Shown here: positions 1 to 9,293 of the stretch, piece by piece
Layout of the letters: each line of letters opens with the position of its first letter
Numbering within the stretch: position 1 is the first letter of the stretch
Source: Chitinophaga dinghuensis
GTDB lineage: Bacteria > Bacteroidota > Bacteroidia > Chitinophagales > Chitinophagaceae
Reading direction: 5' to 3'
NCBI RefSeq assembly: GCF_003259435.1
Contig: NZ_QLMA01000006.1
Span: 62,001-126,000, forward strand
Length of the DNA stretch: 64,000 bases
Made by a program: the position numbers and the translations under genes
The notes under the pieces: model-generated
Databases searched by the model: none
Told to the model about the DNA's origin: nothing
Seen by the model: the letters and a program-made list of their open reading frames with translations, nothing else

Positions 1-1359
1 TGTAATCTGACCGGATTTTCATCGAAAGAGTCCATTAATTCTGCAACAGGGTTGAATACCGGCGCGGCTTTTAAGAAGGATTATGAGGTAGAAGGAGCGT
101 ATCGTACTACCGTGCGTAATATGAGCGGCAAGGTGTACTACGATAAATCCATTACGCTTTCCAGCAAAAGAGCCATTCCTGATGGGGAAAAGGTCACAGG
201 CGCATTTAACGCTTTCATCATAGGGAGTCCCTCTTTTTACACGGGTACTGCCTACAGTAATTATCGTGTATTGATGAACGTTATTAAAGAGAAAATTACG
301 GACCATCAGGAAGAGGTGGTTAATCGTTATGTAGAGAAGACGATTAGTCTGCCTTACATCTATCGCGCTTCAAAGAAATATCCTGAACTCACTGTGATCG
401 ATTCCATGAATAATGCACTGGTAAAGGAATTGAAACTGAAGAATGCTACGGACTATGCGCAGTTGATCCAACCTTACGAGGCAGCTTATCTGCAATTATT
501 ACAGAAGTCTTTCCCTGAAAATTATGAGAGAAGACCCATCAATGCGGCCACCTATTGTTCGTTGGTGTTTCTCTACTATCTGAGTTATGATAAAGATAAA
601 ATGCAGACAGCGCTGGATTCTCTCTATAATTATTCCAGCAAAGCATTAGGTATGCGTGGGGATTATAACGCTGCGAAACTGTTTAAAGATGAGCTGGAAG
701 CATACTTTGCATCTGTAAATGTACCAAAGTACAGAGTAGGAGAGAGAGAAGGGGAGCAGGCACAGGTTACGCAGACAGTAACCAATACAACTACGACTTC
801 CACTTCCACTCCGCAAGCCACTACAACTGTTTCTCTGGCTGCGGTTAGACCTGCTGTTCAGGGCAGCTGGATTGAATTAAGCAATGGCGATACCATCAGA
901 GGGAGATATGTGCCAATGAAAGGAATGGGTTCAGTGATTTCTTTTAACATGAGTACGGTATTGACTTTTGAGTCGAATGGCGAAGCGAAAAACTATAAAT
1001 TGTCGGAGGTAAAGTCATTCGCGAAAAATGGCAGACTGTACGTAGTGTATAAATATAAAAAGCCAACAGGTCCGGGTAAAAAGGAACTGGCCTTTGAAGT
1101 ATTGTATAGCTCAGACAAAATTAAAGTCGTAAAAGAAAACTTTGAAGAGCATCCTAGCAACCAGGTACTGTTCATCAGACCCGGCGAAGCTGACTTACTG
1201 AATCCTGATAAAGGATTCGTGTCTGACCGGTCAAAAACTTTAAGACAGTATATGCAGGATAGTCCGGCTGTACTTAAAAAGCTGGATGAGAAGGTATACG
1301 ACTTTGAGAAAGAAGAATCGTTGGTTCAGGTTGCCATTGATTATACCAATAGCAAATAA
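1..1359 (+). CDS. Unrecognised protein, 5' end outside the window
   Basis: The frame is open to base 1 (first visible residues CNLTGFSSKESINSATG), so the gene starts upstream and the TTG at 52 is not a real start. About 452 residues are visible. A Thr/Ser-rich linker at roughly residues 255-280 separates an alpha-helical N-terminal part from a beta-rich C-terminal part. I do not recognise the family. The gene ends at a TAA followed closely by a strong terminator, so it is the last gene of its unit. The coding frame is certain; the function is unknown. Confidence 0.8.
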   Translation, partial: CNLTGFSSKESINSATGLNTGAAFKKDYEVEGAYRTTVRNMSGKVYYDKSITLSSKRAIPDGEKVTGAFNAFIIGSPSFYTGTAYSNYRVLMNVIKEKITDHQEEVVNRYVEKTISLPYIYRASKKYPELTVIDSMNNALVKELKLKNATDYAQLIQPYEAAYLQLLQKSFPENYERRPINAATYCSLVFLYYLSYDKDKMQTALDSLYNYSSKALGMRGDYNAAKLFKDELEAYFASVNVPKYRVGEREGEQAQVTQTVTNTTTTSTSTPQATTTVSLAAVRPAVQGSWIELSNGDTIRGRYVPMKGMGSVISFNMSTVLTFESNGEAKNYKLSEVKSFAKNGRLYVVYKYKKPTGPGKKELAFEVLYSSDKIKVVKENFEEHPSNQVLFIRPGEADLLNPDKGFVSDRSKTLRQYMQDSPAVLKKLDEKVYDFEKEESLVQVAIDYTNSK

Positions 1360-1379
1360 TTTTTTATTGATGTCAAAGT

Positions 1380-1416
1380 AATGGGATAGCCAGCATTGGC
1401 TATCCCATTGTTTTTT
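1380..1416 (+). terminator. Rho-independent terminator
   Basis: A perfect 13-bp stem (1380-1392 with 1397-1409) and a 4-nt loop are followed by a T-run at 1411-1416, just after the unknown gene ending at 1359. Nothing else is visible between here and 1620. Confidence 0.85.
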
Positions 1417-1620
1417 ATGAGCCTTTTAGTTCTAATTATTTTCTAAGAGTATTCTGTTGATGTTCTAACCACGCTTTACGGTGGCTTGGCTAGCTTTGCA
1501 TCGCAAACTACAAAAATGCTGTATCACGATTAATTCGTAGCTTCCGTATAGCTGCTTTTTCAATCTACCGTTGGAGCGGAGGCATTTGGGGATTAGCTCA
1601 TTTTATAAGTACCATGTCTT

Positions 1621-2973
1621 ATGGCCATCAAACAAAAGATCATTGCTGCTATTGTCGTATGGTTCAGTTTTATGAAGATGACTGTCGCACAGAGTGGGGC
1701 AGACAGTCTTCCTGCCGCGTCCAAATGGACTTTTCACTTTCAGGCTACCGTTATTGGACAAAAGCATTCGGGATTCAGGTCATTGTATAGGGGAGACAAC
1801 AGTCTGGCTGATTCGGTGGAGCCTACTGCGGTGAGTCTTACCGCTACCTTGTTCATTGGGCGGAAATTGTGGAAGAATGCAGCGTTTTATTTCAACCCTG
1901 AAATATCTGGTGGTAAAGGGCTTAGTTCCGCTGCTGGGGTAGCAGGAGCCTTGAATGGAGAAACGTATCGTGTGGGTGCTGTGCAGCCACAGGTGTTTAT
2001 TGCGCGGGCTTATCTTCAGCAACATTTCCGACTGGGAAAAGCGAATGAATATATCAGTGATGGAGTGAATCAGGTGGCAGACGTGGTTCCATCGCGCAGG
2101 ATCACCGTTTCCATTGGTAAATTTGCCATCGCGGATTTTTATGATAATAATGCCTATGGTAAAGATCCCAGAACCCAATTCTTCAACTGGGCGATCTGGG
2201 CGAATGGAGCCTGGGACTATCCCGCCAATACCAGAGGATATACGGAAGGAGTAGTGGTAGAACTTATTGAGCCAAAGTATGCGGTGCGCATATCTACGGT
2301 GGCAGTGCCGAGGATCGCGAATTATCATCTGATGGAGTATAACGTGCACGCACATTCGGAGACAATAGAATTTGAACATCAACTGCGCATTGGTCAACGC
2401 ACCGGAAAAATTCGTTTCCTGGCCAGCGGTACGTATTCCCGCGCGCCTTCCTATCAACAAGGGCTGCAGGCAGTAGCGAATAAGGATACATTTTTGTTGA
2501 ATGTGATTCGGGGACTTTCTGAGAATACATCCTTCGGTGGACGCAAGTATGGACTGGGTATGAATATAGACCAGGAACTGAGTGATGATATCGGTCTCTT
2601 CTGCCGACTAGGATGGAATGATGGAAAGTATGCGACCTGGGCATTCACTGAAATTGACAGAACCCTGAGTGGCGGTTTGGCTATAAAAGGAACGAAATGG
2701 AAACGGCGCAACGATGTGGTAGGCATCGCCGGCATAGTAAATGGTATCTCTCCGGACCATCGGAATTTTCTGGCTGCAGGTGGTTATGGATTTATTCTTG
2801 GCGATGGTCGCTTGAATTACGGACATGAAGCCATTTTGGAAACTTACTATAATGCTCAGCTAAACAAATTCTTACAGCTCACATTCGATTATCAGTTTGT
2901 GAACCATCCAGGATACAATAAAGACAGAGGGCCTGTCCATGTATTTGGGCTCAGAGGACATATTATGTTCTAG
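1621..2973 (+). CDS. Carbohydrate porin (OprB-like outer-membrane beta-barrel)
   Basis: The product is a 450-aa outer-membrane barrel, predicted to let small solutes (typically sugars) through the outer membrane. The N-terminus is a signal peptide ending near AQSGADS. The rest alternates short aromatic/hydrophobic beta strands with Gly/Asn turns and ends in LRGHIMF, an aromatic C-terminus typical of BAM substrates. Phrases such as NPEISGGKGLSSAAGVAG and the GLGMNIDQEL segment fit the OprB-like family of Bacteroidota. It stands alone between a terminator and the tRNA-Lys gene. The family is assigned by recognition; the substrate is unknown. Confidence 0.75.
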   Translation: MAIKQKIIAAIVVWFSFMKMTVAQSGADSLPAASKWTFHFQATVIGQKHSGFRSLYRGDNSLADSVEPTAVSLTATLFIGRKLWKNAAFYFNPEISGGKGLSSAAGVAGALNGETYRVGAVQPQVFIARAYLQQHFRLGKANEYISDGVNQVADVVPSRRITVSIGKFAIADFYDNNAYGKDPRTQFFNWAIWANGAWDYPANTRGYTEGVVVELIEPKYAVRISTVAVPRIANYHLMEYNVHAHSETIEFEHQLRIGQRTGKIRFLASGTYSRAPSYQQGLQAVANKDTFLLNVIRGLSENTSFGGRKYGLGMNIDQELSDDIGLFCRLGWNDGKYATWAFTEIDRTLSGGLAIKGTKWKRRNDVVGIAGIVNGISPDHRNFLAAGGYGFILGDGRLNYGHEAILETYYNAQLNKFLQLTFDYQFVNHPGYNKDRGPVHVFGLRGHIMF

Positions 2974-3063
2974 TTTGATACGCGGATTTGTGAAAAAACA
3001 TGCCCTCAAACCGGCTATAGTATTGAGTTTGATATGGCTGTAAATAAAAATATTTAAAAAATA

Positions 3064-3094
3064 TTTTGCAGAGATAAATATTTTTCTATCTTTG
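3064..3094 (+). promoter_or_regulatory. Bacteroidota-type promoter of tRNA-Lys
   Basis: A -7 box TATCTTTG (3087-3094, consensus TAnnTTTG) has a TTTTG -33 element (3064-3068) 18 nt upstream. The tRNA gene begins 43 nt after the -7 box. This is the clearest Bacteroidota promoter in the window. Confidence 0.75.
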
Positions 3095-3137
3095 CACTCC
3101 CTTAGCAATAAGGGTATCACGGTAAAAGCAGTGATAT

Positions 3138-3210
3138 GATTCCGTAGCTCAGTTGGTAGAGCAATACACTTTTAATGTATGGGCCCTGGGTTCGAGTCCC
3201 AGCGGGATCA
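3138..3210 (+). tRNA. tRNA-Lys (anticodon TTT)
   Basis: A 73-nt cloverleaf with a 7-bp acceptor stem (GATTCCG with CGGGATC, one G-T pair), D-arm TAGCTCAGTTGGTAGAGC, anticodon loop CTTTTAA (anticodon 3171-3173) and T-arm GGGTTCGAGTCCC. CCA is not encoded (the sequence continues CA). Its last 14 bases are part of the attachment site of the adjoining element, which regenerates the 3' end of the gene. Confidence 0.97.
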
Positions 3211-3212
3211 CA
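3197..3212. repeat. attL, 16-bp core at tRNA 3' end
   Basis: TCCCAGCGGGATCACA is identical to 16221-16236. The flanking bases differ on both sides, so the identity core is exactly 16 bp. Confidence 0.9.
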
Positions 3213-3214
3213 GA

Positions 3215-3255
3215 TAACTTACAAACCTCGCGCGTGGCGCGGGGTTTGTAAGTTA
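3215..3255. terminator. Long hairpin at the left end of the element
   Basis: A 13-bp perfect outer stem (3215-3227 with 3243-3255) encloses a GC-rich inner helix, immediately after the tRNA gene. There is no T-run. It may act as a replacement 3' structure for the tRNA, whose own terminator was moved to 16256, or as a protein-binding site in attL. From 3277 to the AIPR stop at 3490 nothing else stands out. Confidence 0.4.
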
Positions 3256-3276
3256 GTCGAGTGTTTAGTCGAGTTC
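3253..3276 (+). repeat. Left integrase arm-type repeats
   Basis: Two copies of TTAGTCGAGT spaced 12 bp apart. The same pair with the same spacing and orientation occurs at 16074-16097 near the other end. Paired short repeats near both ends are typical of arm sites bound by the integrase N-terminal domain; that role is inferred. Confidence 0.65.
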
Positions 3277-3489
3277 CTTTTGTATAACCTCAATTTCTTC
3301 CCGTACTTTATTTAGGTTAACCAGCTTTTACTAAGATACGAAATATCACAATAGGCGTTGCTAATTCATGCTATACTTTAGCCGCCATCTGTGCATAGGC
3401 TAATGTGTAGGGATTTTTTTTAAATTTGAAAACCACTGGTTACGGGCTTATTGTATGGGACCTATCATACAATTTATCAAAGTATCAAT

Positions 3490-5550
3490 TTACACTTCAT
3501 TCGATGTGGTTTTATTTGAATTCACTTGTTCAGAATGGGAACTTAGCTTTTCCAAAGAGTTTTGAGCCATCATATTTCTATTTTTATCAATCGCAATAAT
3601 TCTTCCTTCTTTATCATAGACTATTCCCTTTTGCTGTCGATTTCGCAGGCCTCTACTAATTAGAATATTTACCACATTGCTAACTATCCTTGAAGAAATT
3701 TTTAACTCTATAGATATCTGTTTTAGGATTCCAGGAGGCCATGGCTGTGGTGGTAATGCAGCATCTATTTCATGAATTAATGATTCTTGAATGGAAACAG
3801 GTAGATAGCCTGTTTCTTTATAATCCTTTAATTTGGGAACATTTAATTTTAATACTTGAATTCCTTCGAGATTGAAATGATCTTTGCTAGCCATCAATAT
3901 ACCATCGTATATTACTTTATTTTTCCAACGAGATGAAGTGTCTATAGGATGAGTTTTTAAGAAATCATAAGTATCCGAGAATTCCTGTTCATTTATTTCA
4001 TTTTTGTCTAAGGTTAGTATTTGATTTATTGTAAATGCAAAGGTGCCGAATCGTCTTGCAACAGTAATAATGGCCAAAAGATGGCGCCATCTTTTTAGAT
4101 AGCCATCAGTTCCAGTTTTTCCAAAACTTCGATTTAATTCAAGAACCTCATCACTTTTTTTGATGATTTTAGCAAGAATAGGCCATATCGAAATATTTAA
4201 ATCTTGTGAAAATACTTCTGCGTATTGCTCTGGCTTTCTCATGAATTTAGATTTCAATTGAGAGGCGGAATGGGGCTGTTTTTTTATCAGAGCAACGTAA
4301 GCCGCACCTAAATATAGTGGGGAGACTATTAAATTCTTGGAAATATTTTGATTGAAATAATAGTGAGTTCTTCTTTCATAGTATAGTCCTCTTGTTAATA
4401 GTACATCTTCAATGTCTCTTTGGATCTTGTCGGTTGCGTGTAAGGCTGGCACACTCACTGAGGTTTGGTTGTTAGTGGCATGAATAATAGAATCTCTAAC
4501 CTCATTGTCTTTAGAAACAAGTACTTTAATTAAAACAGACCTCATATTTGGGTCTTCGCCACCGGAATAAAAATGATTATAAATTGATTCTGTTGTTTGC
4601 AATCCATTTACAATTTGAATATCTTCCATTTGGATAAGATCCCCGATAACTTTCCCTGATGTTGCTAAGATTGTTATACCATTATTTAACCACCAGAAAT
4701 CAGGCGAGTTTGTATTTTCTAAAGTGGATTTAATTTCTTCGTTTACAGCATTTAATCCCATGAAATCCCTGACATTTGAATCGAAAAGATAACGTCGAAG
4801 TTTTTTGTCATCATCTGTGATAAAATTGTAGTAATCTGTTAATTTACATAGTAATACGTAGCGTTCTCCGCGACCTAAATATTCTACAAAAGGTAATTCC
4901 AATGAGAAATTTGGTTTTTTCCTGTTAGCCTCAATAAGTTCGGCACTCCCCCAAAAAATGAAATTTGCATTGGAGTCAGCAAAGCAGGAAAGAATTAATT
5001 CTTCAATTTGGTTAGATCTGGATTTGACGGATTCTCCTAGAATTGATGTGTCTCCTCTGCTCGCATACATGATTTTGAAACAAAACTTTGAGATCTTACT
5101 AGCAACTCTTCTGTATGCAGTTTTCAGAATCTCCCTTTTCATTAACAATTCCTTGTTATAGTCGCCTCTTAGATCCTTTTTGTCTATTGTAAAATCCATT
5201 AGTTCACTAAGGGTTGCGATCATACTATCTAATGAAGCTTGCTTAAAAGTATCATGATGCTTACATGTAATGATGAAAACTTCTATTTCAACATTTGACT
5301 TTGGCCAATAGAAATTTTCAAGATCAGATAAATGGTGTCCGTTAATGAAAATATAGAAAGCATCTATACCTCCATCATTTTGTCCATCTACCATTCCTTC
5401 ATGAATATCACTTGGAGCTAATGCATAGTCTTTCAGAATTTGTTCAATCGAAAAATATTCAAACACTTCATCTCTTTTATCTGAGGGATTGTTCAATGCA
5501 ACCCTGTCATCAATAATACTATCAATAATTATAGCGTCATTTTTTGCCAT
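3490..5550 (-). CDS. AIPR-family abortive-infection protein with nuclease-like N-terminus
   Basis: 686 aa. The central region carries the AIPR family hallmarks FWWLNNGITI (285-294), IVNGLQTT (313-320) and ATNNQTSV (358-365). AIPR proteins are linked to abortive-infection phage resistance. The N-terminus looks like a PD-(D/E)XK fold: GGID (D63), then a beta strand ending IITCK (K97), an unusual T-C-K in place of ExK or QxK. Near the C-terminus a winged-helix-like segment (PPGILKQISIELKISSRIVS) precedes a polar tail. The gene lies 90 bp downstream of the nuclease on the same strand, with no terminator or clear promoter between, so I infer it is third in the Argonaute operon. A separate defence gene placed nearby is the alternative. 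Confidence 0.8.
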   Translation of the reverse strand: MAKNDAIIIDSIIDDRVALNNPSDKRDEVFEYFSIEQILKDYALAPSDIHEGMVDGQNDGGIDAFYIFINGHHLSDLENFYWPKSNVEIEVFIITCKHHDTFKQASLDSMIATLSELMDFTIDKKDLRGDYNKELLMKREILKTAYRRVASKISKFCFKIMYASRGDTSILGESVKSRSNQIEELILSCFADSNANFIFWGSAELIEANRKKPNFSLELPFVEYLGRGERYVLLCKLTDYYNFITDDDKKLRRYLFDSNVRDFMGLNAVNEEIKSTLENTNSPDFWWLNNGITILATSGKVIGDLIQMEDIQIVNGLQTTESIYNHFYSGGEDPNMRSVLIKVLVSKDNEVRDSIIHATNNQTSVSVPALHATDKIQRDIEDVLLTRGLYYERRTHYYFNQNISKNLIVSPLYLGAAYVALIKKQPHSASQLKSKFMRKPEQYAEVFSQDLNISIWPILAKIIKKSDEVLELNRSFGKTGTDGYLKRWRHLLAIITVARRFGTFAFTINQILTLDKNEINEQEFSDTYDFLKTHPIDTSSRWKNKVIYDGILMASKDHFNLEGIQVLKLNVPKLKDYKETGYLPVSIQESLIHEIDAALPPQPWPPGILKQISIELKISSRIVSNVVNILISRGLRNRQQKGIVYDKEGRIIAIDKNRNMMAQNSLEKLSSHSEQVNSNKTTSNEV

Positions 5551-5640
5551 GTAAAATTAAATTACATATGAATGTATATAATTTTTTCATAAATCGACTA
5601 CCATTTCTAATTAAGTATGAAGTAGCAATAGCACTCTCAT

Positions 5641-6897
5641 TTAAGAATTTGGTTTGCTTTGATAGTCTTCAGTGTGTTCTCTTTTTTGGATGGGCATATT
5701 GCCCGGCCTAGATAAAACTACTGCTGCTTCAATGTTTAAAAGTTGACATGCCGCTTTTATGAATTCACGATGTTCTTGATTTCTTCTGGAGTTATCCCAC
5801 AACAGCACCAACATTTTGTTGTACTTATTTAAGTAAACGCCATCCTTTTTGAAATAAAGACTGGCATCTGCTGCAACTTCTTCGAGCATTTTGGTAAAAG
5901 GAGTATTCTGACGAAGGAATTTAATTTCAATAATGACATTTAAAGATGGAATACCAATATCGGCTCGAGCGTTTAGCTGGCCCAATTGTTCCATAGAAAA
6001 TTCTTGTTCTATATCTGGGAATATTGGGGCTAGTAGGAAATAAACTAGACTTTGTACATGATATTCGTTTTGGATATCCCATTTCTGGGCTGTACTGGTA
6101 GTCGTTTTAGCCTTTTCCTCCCATGGCCAACGTTTAAATCCTGAAGGGATATTGTTCAAAAGTGATACGACTTGTTCAATGGTGGGTTTTGTTAGAGAAA
6201 TTGCTGGCAGCTTTTTAGCTATATAAGTTAGAGCTGCCATTTGGCAGATGGCTATCTCTGGATCTATTTGAGGTTCGAGGCTTCGAGTTATGATTGTTTG
6301 ATACACGGTGTCTAGATCAATTTCATCAAAAAGATTCTCATATTTAGTATTTAAGGCCAACTCTAAATCTGATAAATTATCCAATATTATAGGACCGTGT
6401 TTTTCTGTAGGTTGCGCGATTAACCGAAGCGTTGCAAAAAGGAATAATCGTTTCCATTGAGATAAATTTTCATTGCTAGGATTGACGAATTTTATCAACC
6501 ATTTTGATATTTCTATAAGTATATCGCCGCCTAAACGCCTTGCTCCAATGGCCAATGCTAAAAGGGCCAAAGCATCATTACTAAAGGGAGCTGGCTGACC
6601 CATAAGCGTATCAGTTCTTCCTGAAACTCTTTGTAGTCCTTCTTCAAGCAAATTAGAATATTTAGAAAGAGTTTCAGGAGCTAATTCAATCCAAAGTGCA
6701 AGTTTAGCCACATCTCGATAATTCATTACTGAAAAGTCGGCAATGAGTTTATTTTCGTCAGGAAGTTTTAAGTCTTCCAACATCCAAGCGGCAAAAATGC
6801 CTTCTAGGCTATTAGGCTCTATAGTTTGAATTTTTCTGGTTAATAAGCTATATACATCATTTATTAATAGCTTCGATGTTGTATTTATAGAAACCAT
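5641..6897 (-). CDS. PD-(D/E)XK nuclease, Argonaute-associated effector
   Basis: 418 aa. Residues 1-265 are helical and unfamiliar. The C-terminal part (about 270-400) is a restriction-endonuclease fold: a helix EYHVQSLVYFLLAPIFPD, D313 in RADIGIP, and E324-I-K326 in VIIEIKFLR, then VLLWDNSR. It resembles the DpnII/MboI-like or RecG/DHS-like nucleases found beside catalytically inactive pAgos. Its ATG lies inside the end of the Argonaute gene (13-bp overlap), so translation should be coupled. Likely role, inferred: DNA-degrading effector triggered by guide-loaded Argonaute. No membrane segment is seen. Confidence 0.8.
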   Translation of the reverse strand: MVSINTTSKLLINDVYSLLTRKIQTIEPNSLEGIFAAWMLEDLKLPDENKLIADFSVMNYRDVAKLALWIELAPETLSKYSNLLEEGLQRVSGRTDTLMGQPAPFSNDALALLALAIGARRLGGDILIEISKWLIKFVNPSNENLSQWKRLFLFATLRLIAQPTEKHGPIILDNLSDLELALNTKYENLFDEIDLDTVYQTIITRSLEPQIDPEIAICQMAALTYIAKKLPAISLTKPTIEQVVSLLNNIPSGFKRWPWEEKAKTTTSTAQKWDIQNEYHVQSLVYFLLAPIFPDIEQEFSMEQLGQLNARADIGIPSLNVIIEIKFLRQNTPFTKMLEEVAADASLYFKKDGVYLNKYNKMLVLLWDNSRRNQEHREFIKAACQLLNIEAAVVLSRPGNMPIQKREHTEDYQSKPNS

Positions 6898-9173
6898 CGA
6901 GTACTGCTTATTTTATTATATAAATTATCAGGATTCCAGGAGCTTACCTCATTTAATTGGCTTAGCATTTGAGCCATTAATTGCGAATAATATATGGTTA
7001 CAGGCATAGAAGCAGGAAGAAAACTACGCCATGAATGCGCTCCAAATCTTAATACCTGTTTGGATAAATATGTCAGATCTTTAAAGGTTGAGTCACGATG
7101 TAAAATGAGTTGTACAGGAGATGGCAAGCCATCATCTGCTTGTTTAACTTCTTGCGGCCCGGTCAGTGAAACTAGTGAAACATGCTCTGATAATTGAAGG
7201 TATTTGCCTCTTTCTGGTGCATGAATTCCCTTTTTATAATAGCCAAAACCAGATTGCTGAGGGTCAAACAACAAGTAAGGATGGGTTTCTGCAACATGAA
7301 TAAATGAAAATTCTACGTTGTAATTTCCTAGCTCACTAACAACTTGTTTTACAACATCTGCTTCTTTTTCCTTAAAGGTTTTAAATGCATGGAAAATTAA
7401 TCGTACTGTATCTCGTGGTTGCCAGTTAAATGACTTTTGAATACTAGTCATCGTATTTCTTAAATTTGCCAACAAGGTATCAAAATACTCATCAGCGGGA
7501 ACCGCCGCTGATACATTATTTATAAAATAGTTTCCATCTCCAGTAAAGACAGTCGTAATTCCTATCATTCTTTCCTTCTGACCTAATCTACTATTTTGCG
7601 AAAGCGAACTACCAATTCCAATAACTAATTCGTGTGCAATTGGTTTATCGGCAGCAAGAAGCCACGGTTGGCCGCCAAGTTTTGCATATGTTGCTAGAGC
7701 CATATTGTTTAAGCTCCAAACTACTCTACTGTCAGGAAGACCCAGCGACTCCATAGTAAATTCTTGAACAGGAATACCCTGACCAATAAAACGTGACTTT
7801 GCGATTAGGTAAGGATTGTCATTTCCATATCTATCCCTAAAACAGTTATCAATCTGAATAATAGCCATATCCCATTTGGGGCCATTTTGTCCAGCTTGCA
7901 ATGCTGATGTGATAGCTTTATTATACTCAATAACTGTATCGTCTCCAGCACCAAAAAAAGAAAGTATACATTCCTGTAAGTAAAACTTAGTTTTCAATCC
8001 TGTAAACTCAAATTTCTTTCCTCCCTTTCCATATTCAACTGGTGGAATTCCATTTAAAAATTTGTGAAGAATTGTTTCAACTTGACCTTTTTTACTGTTT
8101 TGATATATAACACAGATATTTGGTTTTGTGGGTGAAAACGATTCTTTAGTATACGGGCCATACCTCTGAAGTCCTAAATCGTTATACTCACTATTTTTTC
8201 CACCTGCGTTTGAAAAAACAAATACTGGTTTTTCTACTGTATCAACTTTGATAGTTGGATAATCTGGTATCGCATCACTAAGGAAATTGCCAATCCTAAA
8301 AGGTATTTGATTTGCTAGCTTTAGATCTACTTTTTGTAGATGTTCTAATGCAATATTAAGTTTCTTCAGTTTAGAATCTCCTACATGGAAAGATGCTGTC
8401 TTTGCTGCTAAGTTATCTAGTATAATGGATGCCTGATCGTTATAAAAATGTCTAATACATGTTTCTAATATGTCCTGTCTAGGTTCAATATATACTTCAA
8501 CTGGATCTATCTGATTTGACATTCCTTCTCGTACATCATCGAGTTCTAACATTCCGGTATCCAGAATACGAACTACTCTACCAATTATTCTAAAATGCGG
8601 TTTTAAATCTGGTCTTTTCCCAGTGTGACTCGTTCCAACATAGTAACCAGTTAAATTAATACCTGCTGAAAGCAGAGATTGGCAGCTCATTGTTATGCGC
8701 GGTGCAACAGAAACATTTAAAGTCATGCTTACAAATGGCGTTTTCCCATTTGGACTAATAACTCTAAAATCTATTTCCCATTTAGGATATACACCGAGAC
8801 CTTTGATAAATTTGATTGTATCAGGAATGCAGCTCTCAAGTATATTGTTTAATGGCCTTAAATAAGTAATAGGCACTATCCTAGTAAGGTGAACATTCTG
8901 TAATAACAAATGTTTATAAATCGCATCCCTTACAAGTGATGAAGCCAAGGATAGATCCTCTTTTAATTCAACACTTATTATATCCCCACCATGCAAAGGG
9001 CTGTCCTCAAATAAGGGAACTAGGAAAATGTGATCCCCTTTTCTTTTAATTAGATGTGATGTTCGATAAGTATTTTGAACACTCTCGAAAGATGTATCAC
9101 TATATGGAATTTTTTCTATGTTAATGAATGCGCTGTCAAATAGAATTGGAGCTACATTTAAAATTTGAGGCAT
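6885..9173 (-). CDS. Long prokaryotic Argonaute, catalytically inactive (long-B type)
   Basis: 762 aa, the usual length of a long pAgo. N-terminal and PAZ-like parts fill about residues 1-330. MID (about 440-500) contains NPYLIAKSRFIGQGIPVQEF (453-472). PIWI follows, with AKLGGQPWLL (497-506), ELVIGIGSS (515-523), GITTVFTGDGNYF (538-550) and a C-terminal RWFL. The DEDX tetrad is broken: the first Asp is Gly521 (IGIG), the second position reads HAFKTFK (595-601), and the last is in PVTIYYS (724-730). It should therefore bind a guide and target without slicing. Family knowledge: such long-B pAgos use partner proteins as effectors, here the overlapping nuclease. First gene of its operon. Confidence 0.92.
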   Translation of the reverse strand: MPQILNVAPILFDSAFINIEKIPYSDTSFESVQNTYRTSHLIKRKGDHIFLVPLFEDSPLHGGDIISVELKEDLSLASSLVRDAIYKHLLLQNVHLTRIVPITYLRPLNNILESCIPDTIKFIKGLGVYPKWEIDFRVISPNGKTPFVSMTLNVSVAPRITMSCQSLLSAGINLTGYYVGTSHTGKRPDLKPHFRIIGRVVRILDTGMLELDDVREGMSNQIDPVEVYIEPRQDILETCIRHFYNDQASIILDNLAAKTASFHVGDSKLKKLNIALEHLQKVDLKLANQIPFRIGNFLSDAIPDYPTIKVDTVEKPVFVFSNAGGKNSEYNDLGLQRYGPYTKESFSPTKPNICVIYQNSKKGQVETILHKFLNGIPPVEYGKGGKKFEFTGLKTKFYLQECILSFFGAGDDTVIEYNKAITSALQAGQNGPKWDMAIIQIDNCFRDRYGNDNPYLIAKSRFIGQGIPVQEFTMESLGLPDSRVVWSLNNMALATYAKLGGQPWLLAADKPIAHELVIGIGSSLSQNSRLGQKERMIGITTVFTGDGNYFINNVSAAVPADEYFDTLLANLRNTMTSIQKSFNWQPRDTVRLIFHAFKTFKEKEADVVKQVVSELGNYNVEFSFIHVAETHPYLLFDPQQSGFGYYKKGIHAPERGKYLQLSEHVSLVSLTGPQEVKQADDGLPSPVQLILHRDSTFKDLTYLSKQVLRFGAHSWRSFLPASMPVTIYYSQLMAQMLSQLNEVSSWNPDNLYNKISSTRWFL

Positions 9174-9293
9174 ACTTATTACTTATATCAGTATTCATTG
9201 GGATGTATACTAAGATACTACTTTTGGCAGAGTTTTACATTGTTATTCTTTTTGTATTGATAAATTATACCATATGTTGACTAGCGAGAGGAG

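Noticed and set aside
52..1359. Complete gene starting at the TTG at 52
   Set aside because: The frame remains open to base 1 with ordinary coding residues, so the gene begins outside the window.
1780..2460. 226-codon frame on the minus strand
   Set aside because: It is antisense to the porin gene; the product is His/Cys/Arg-rich without domain features.
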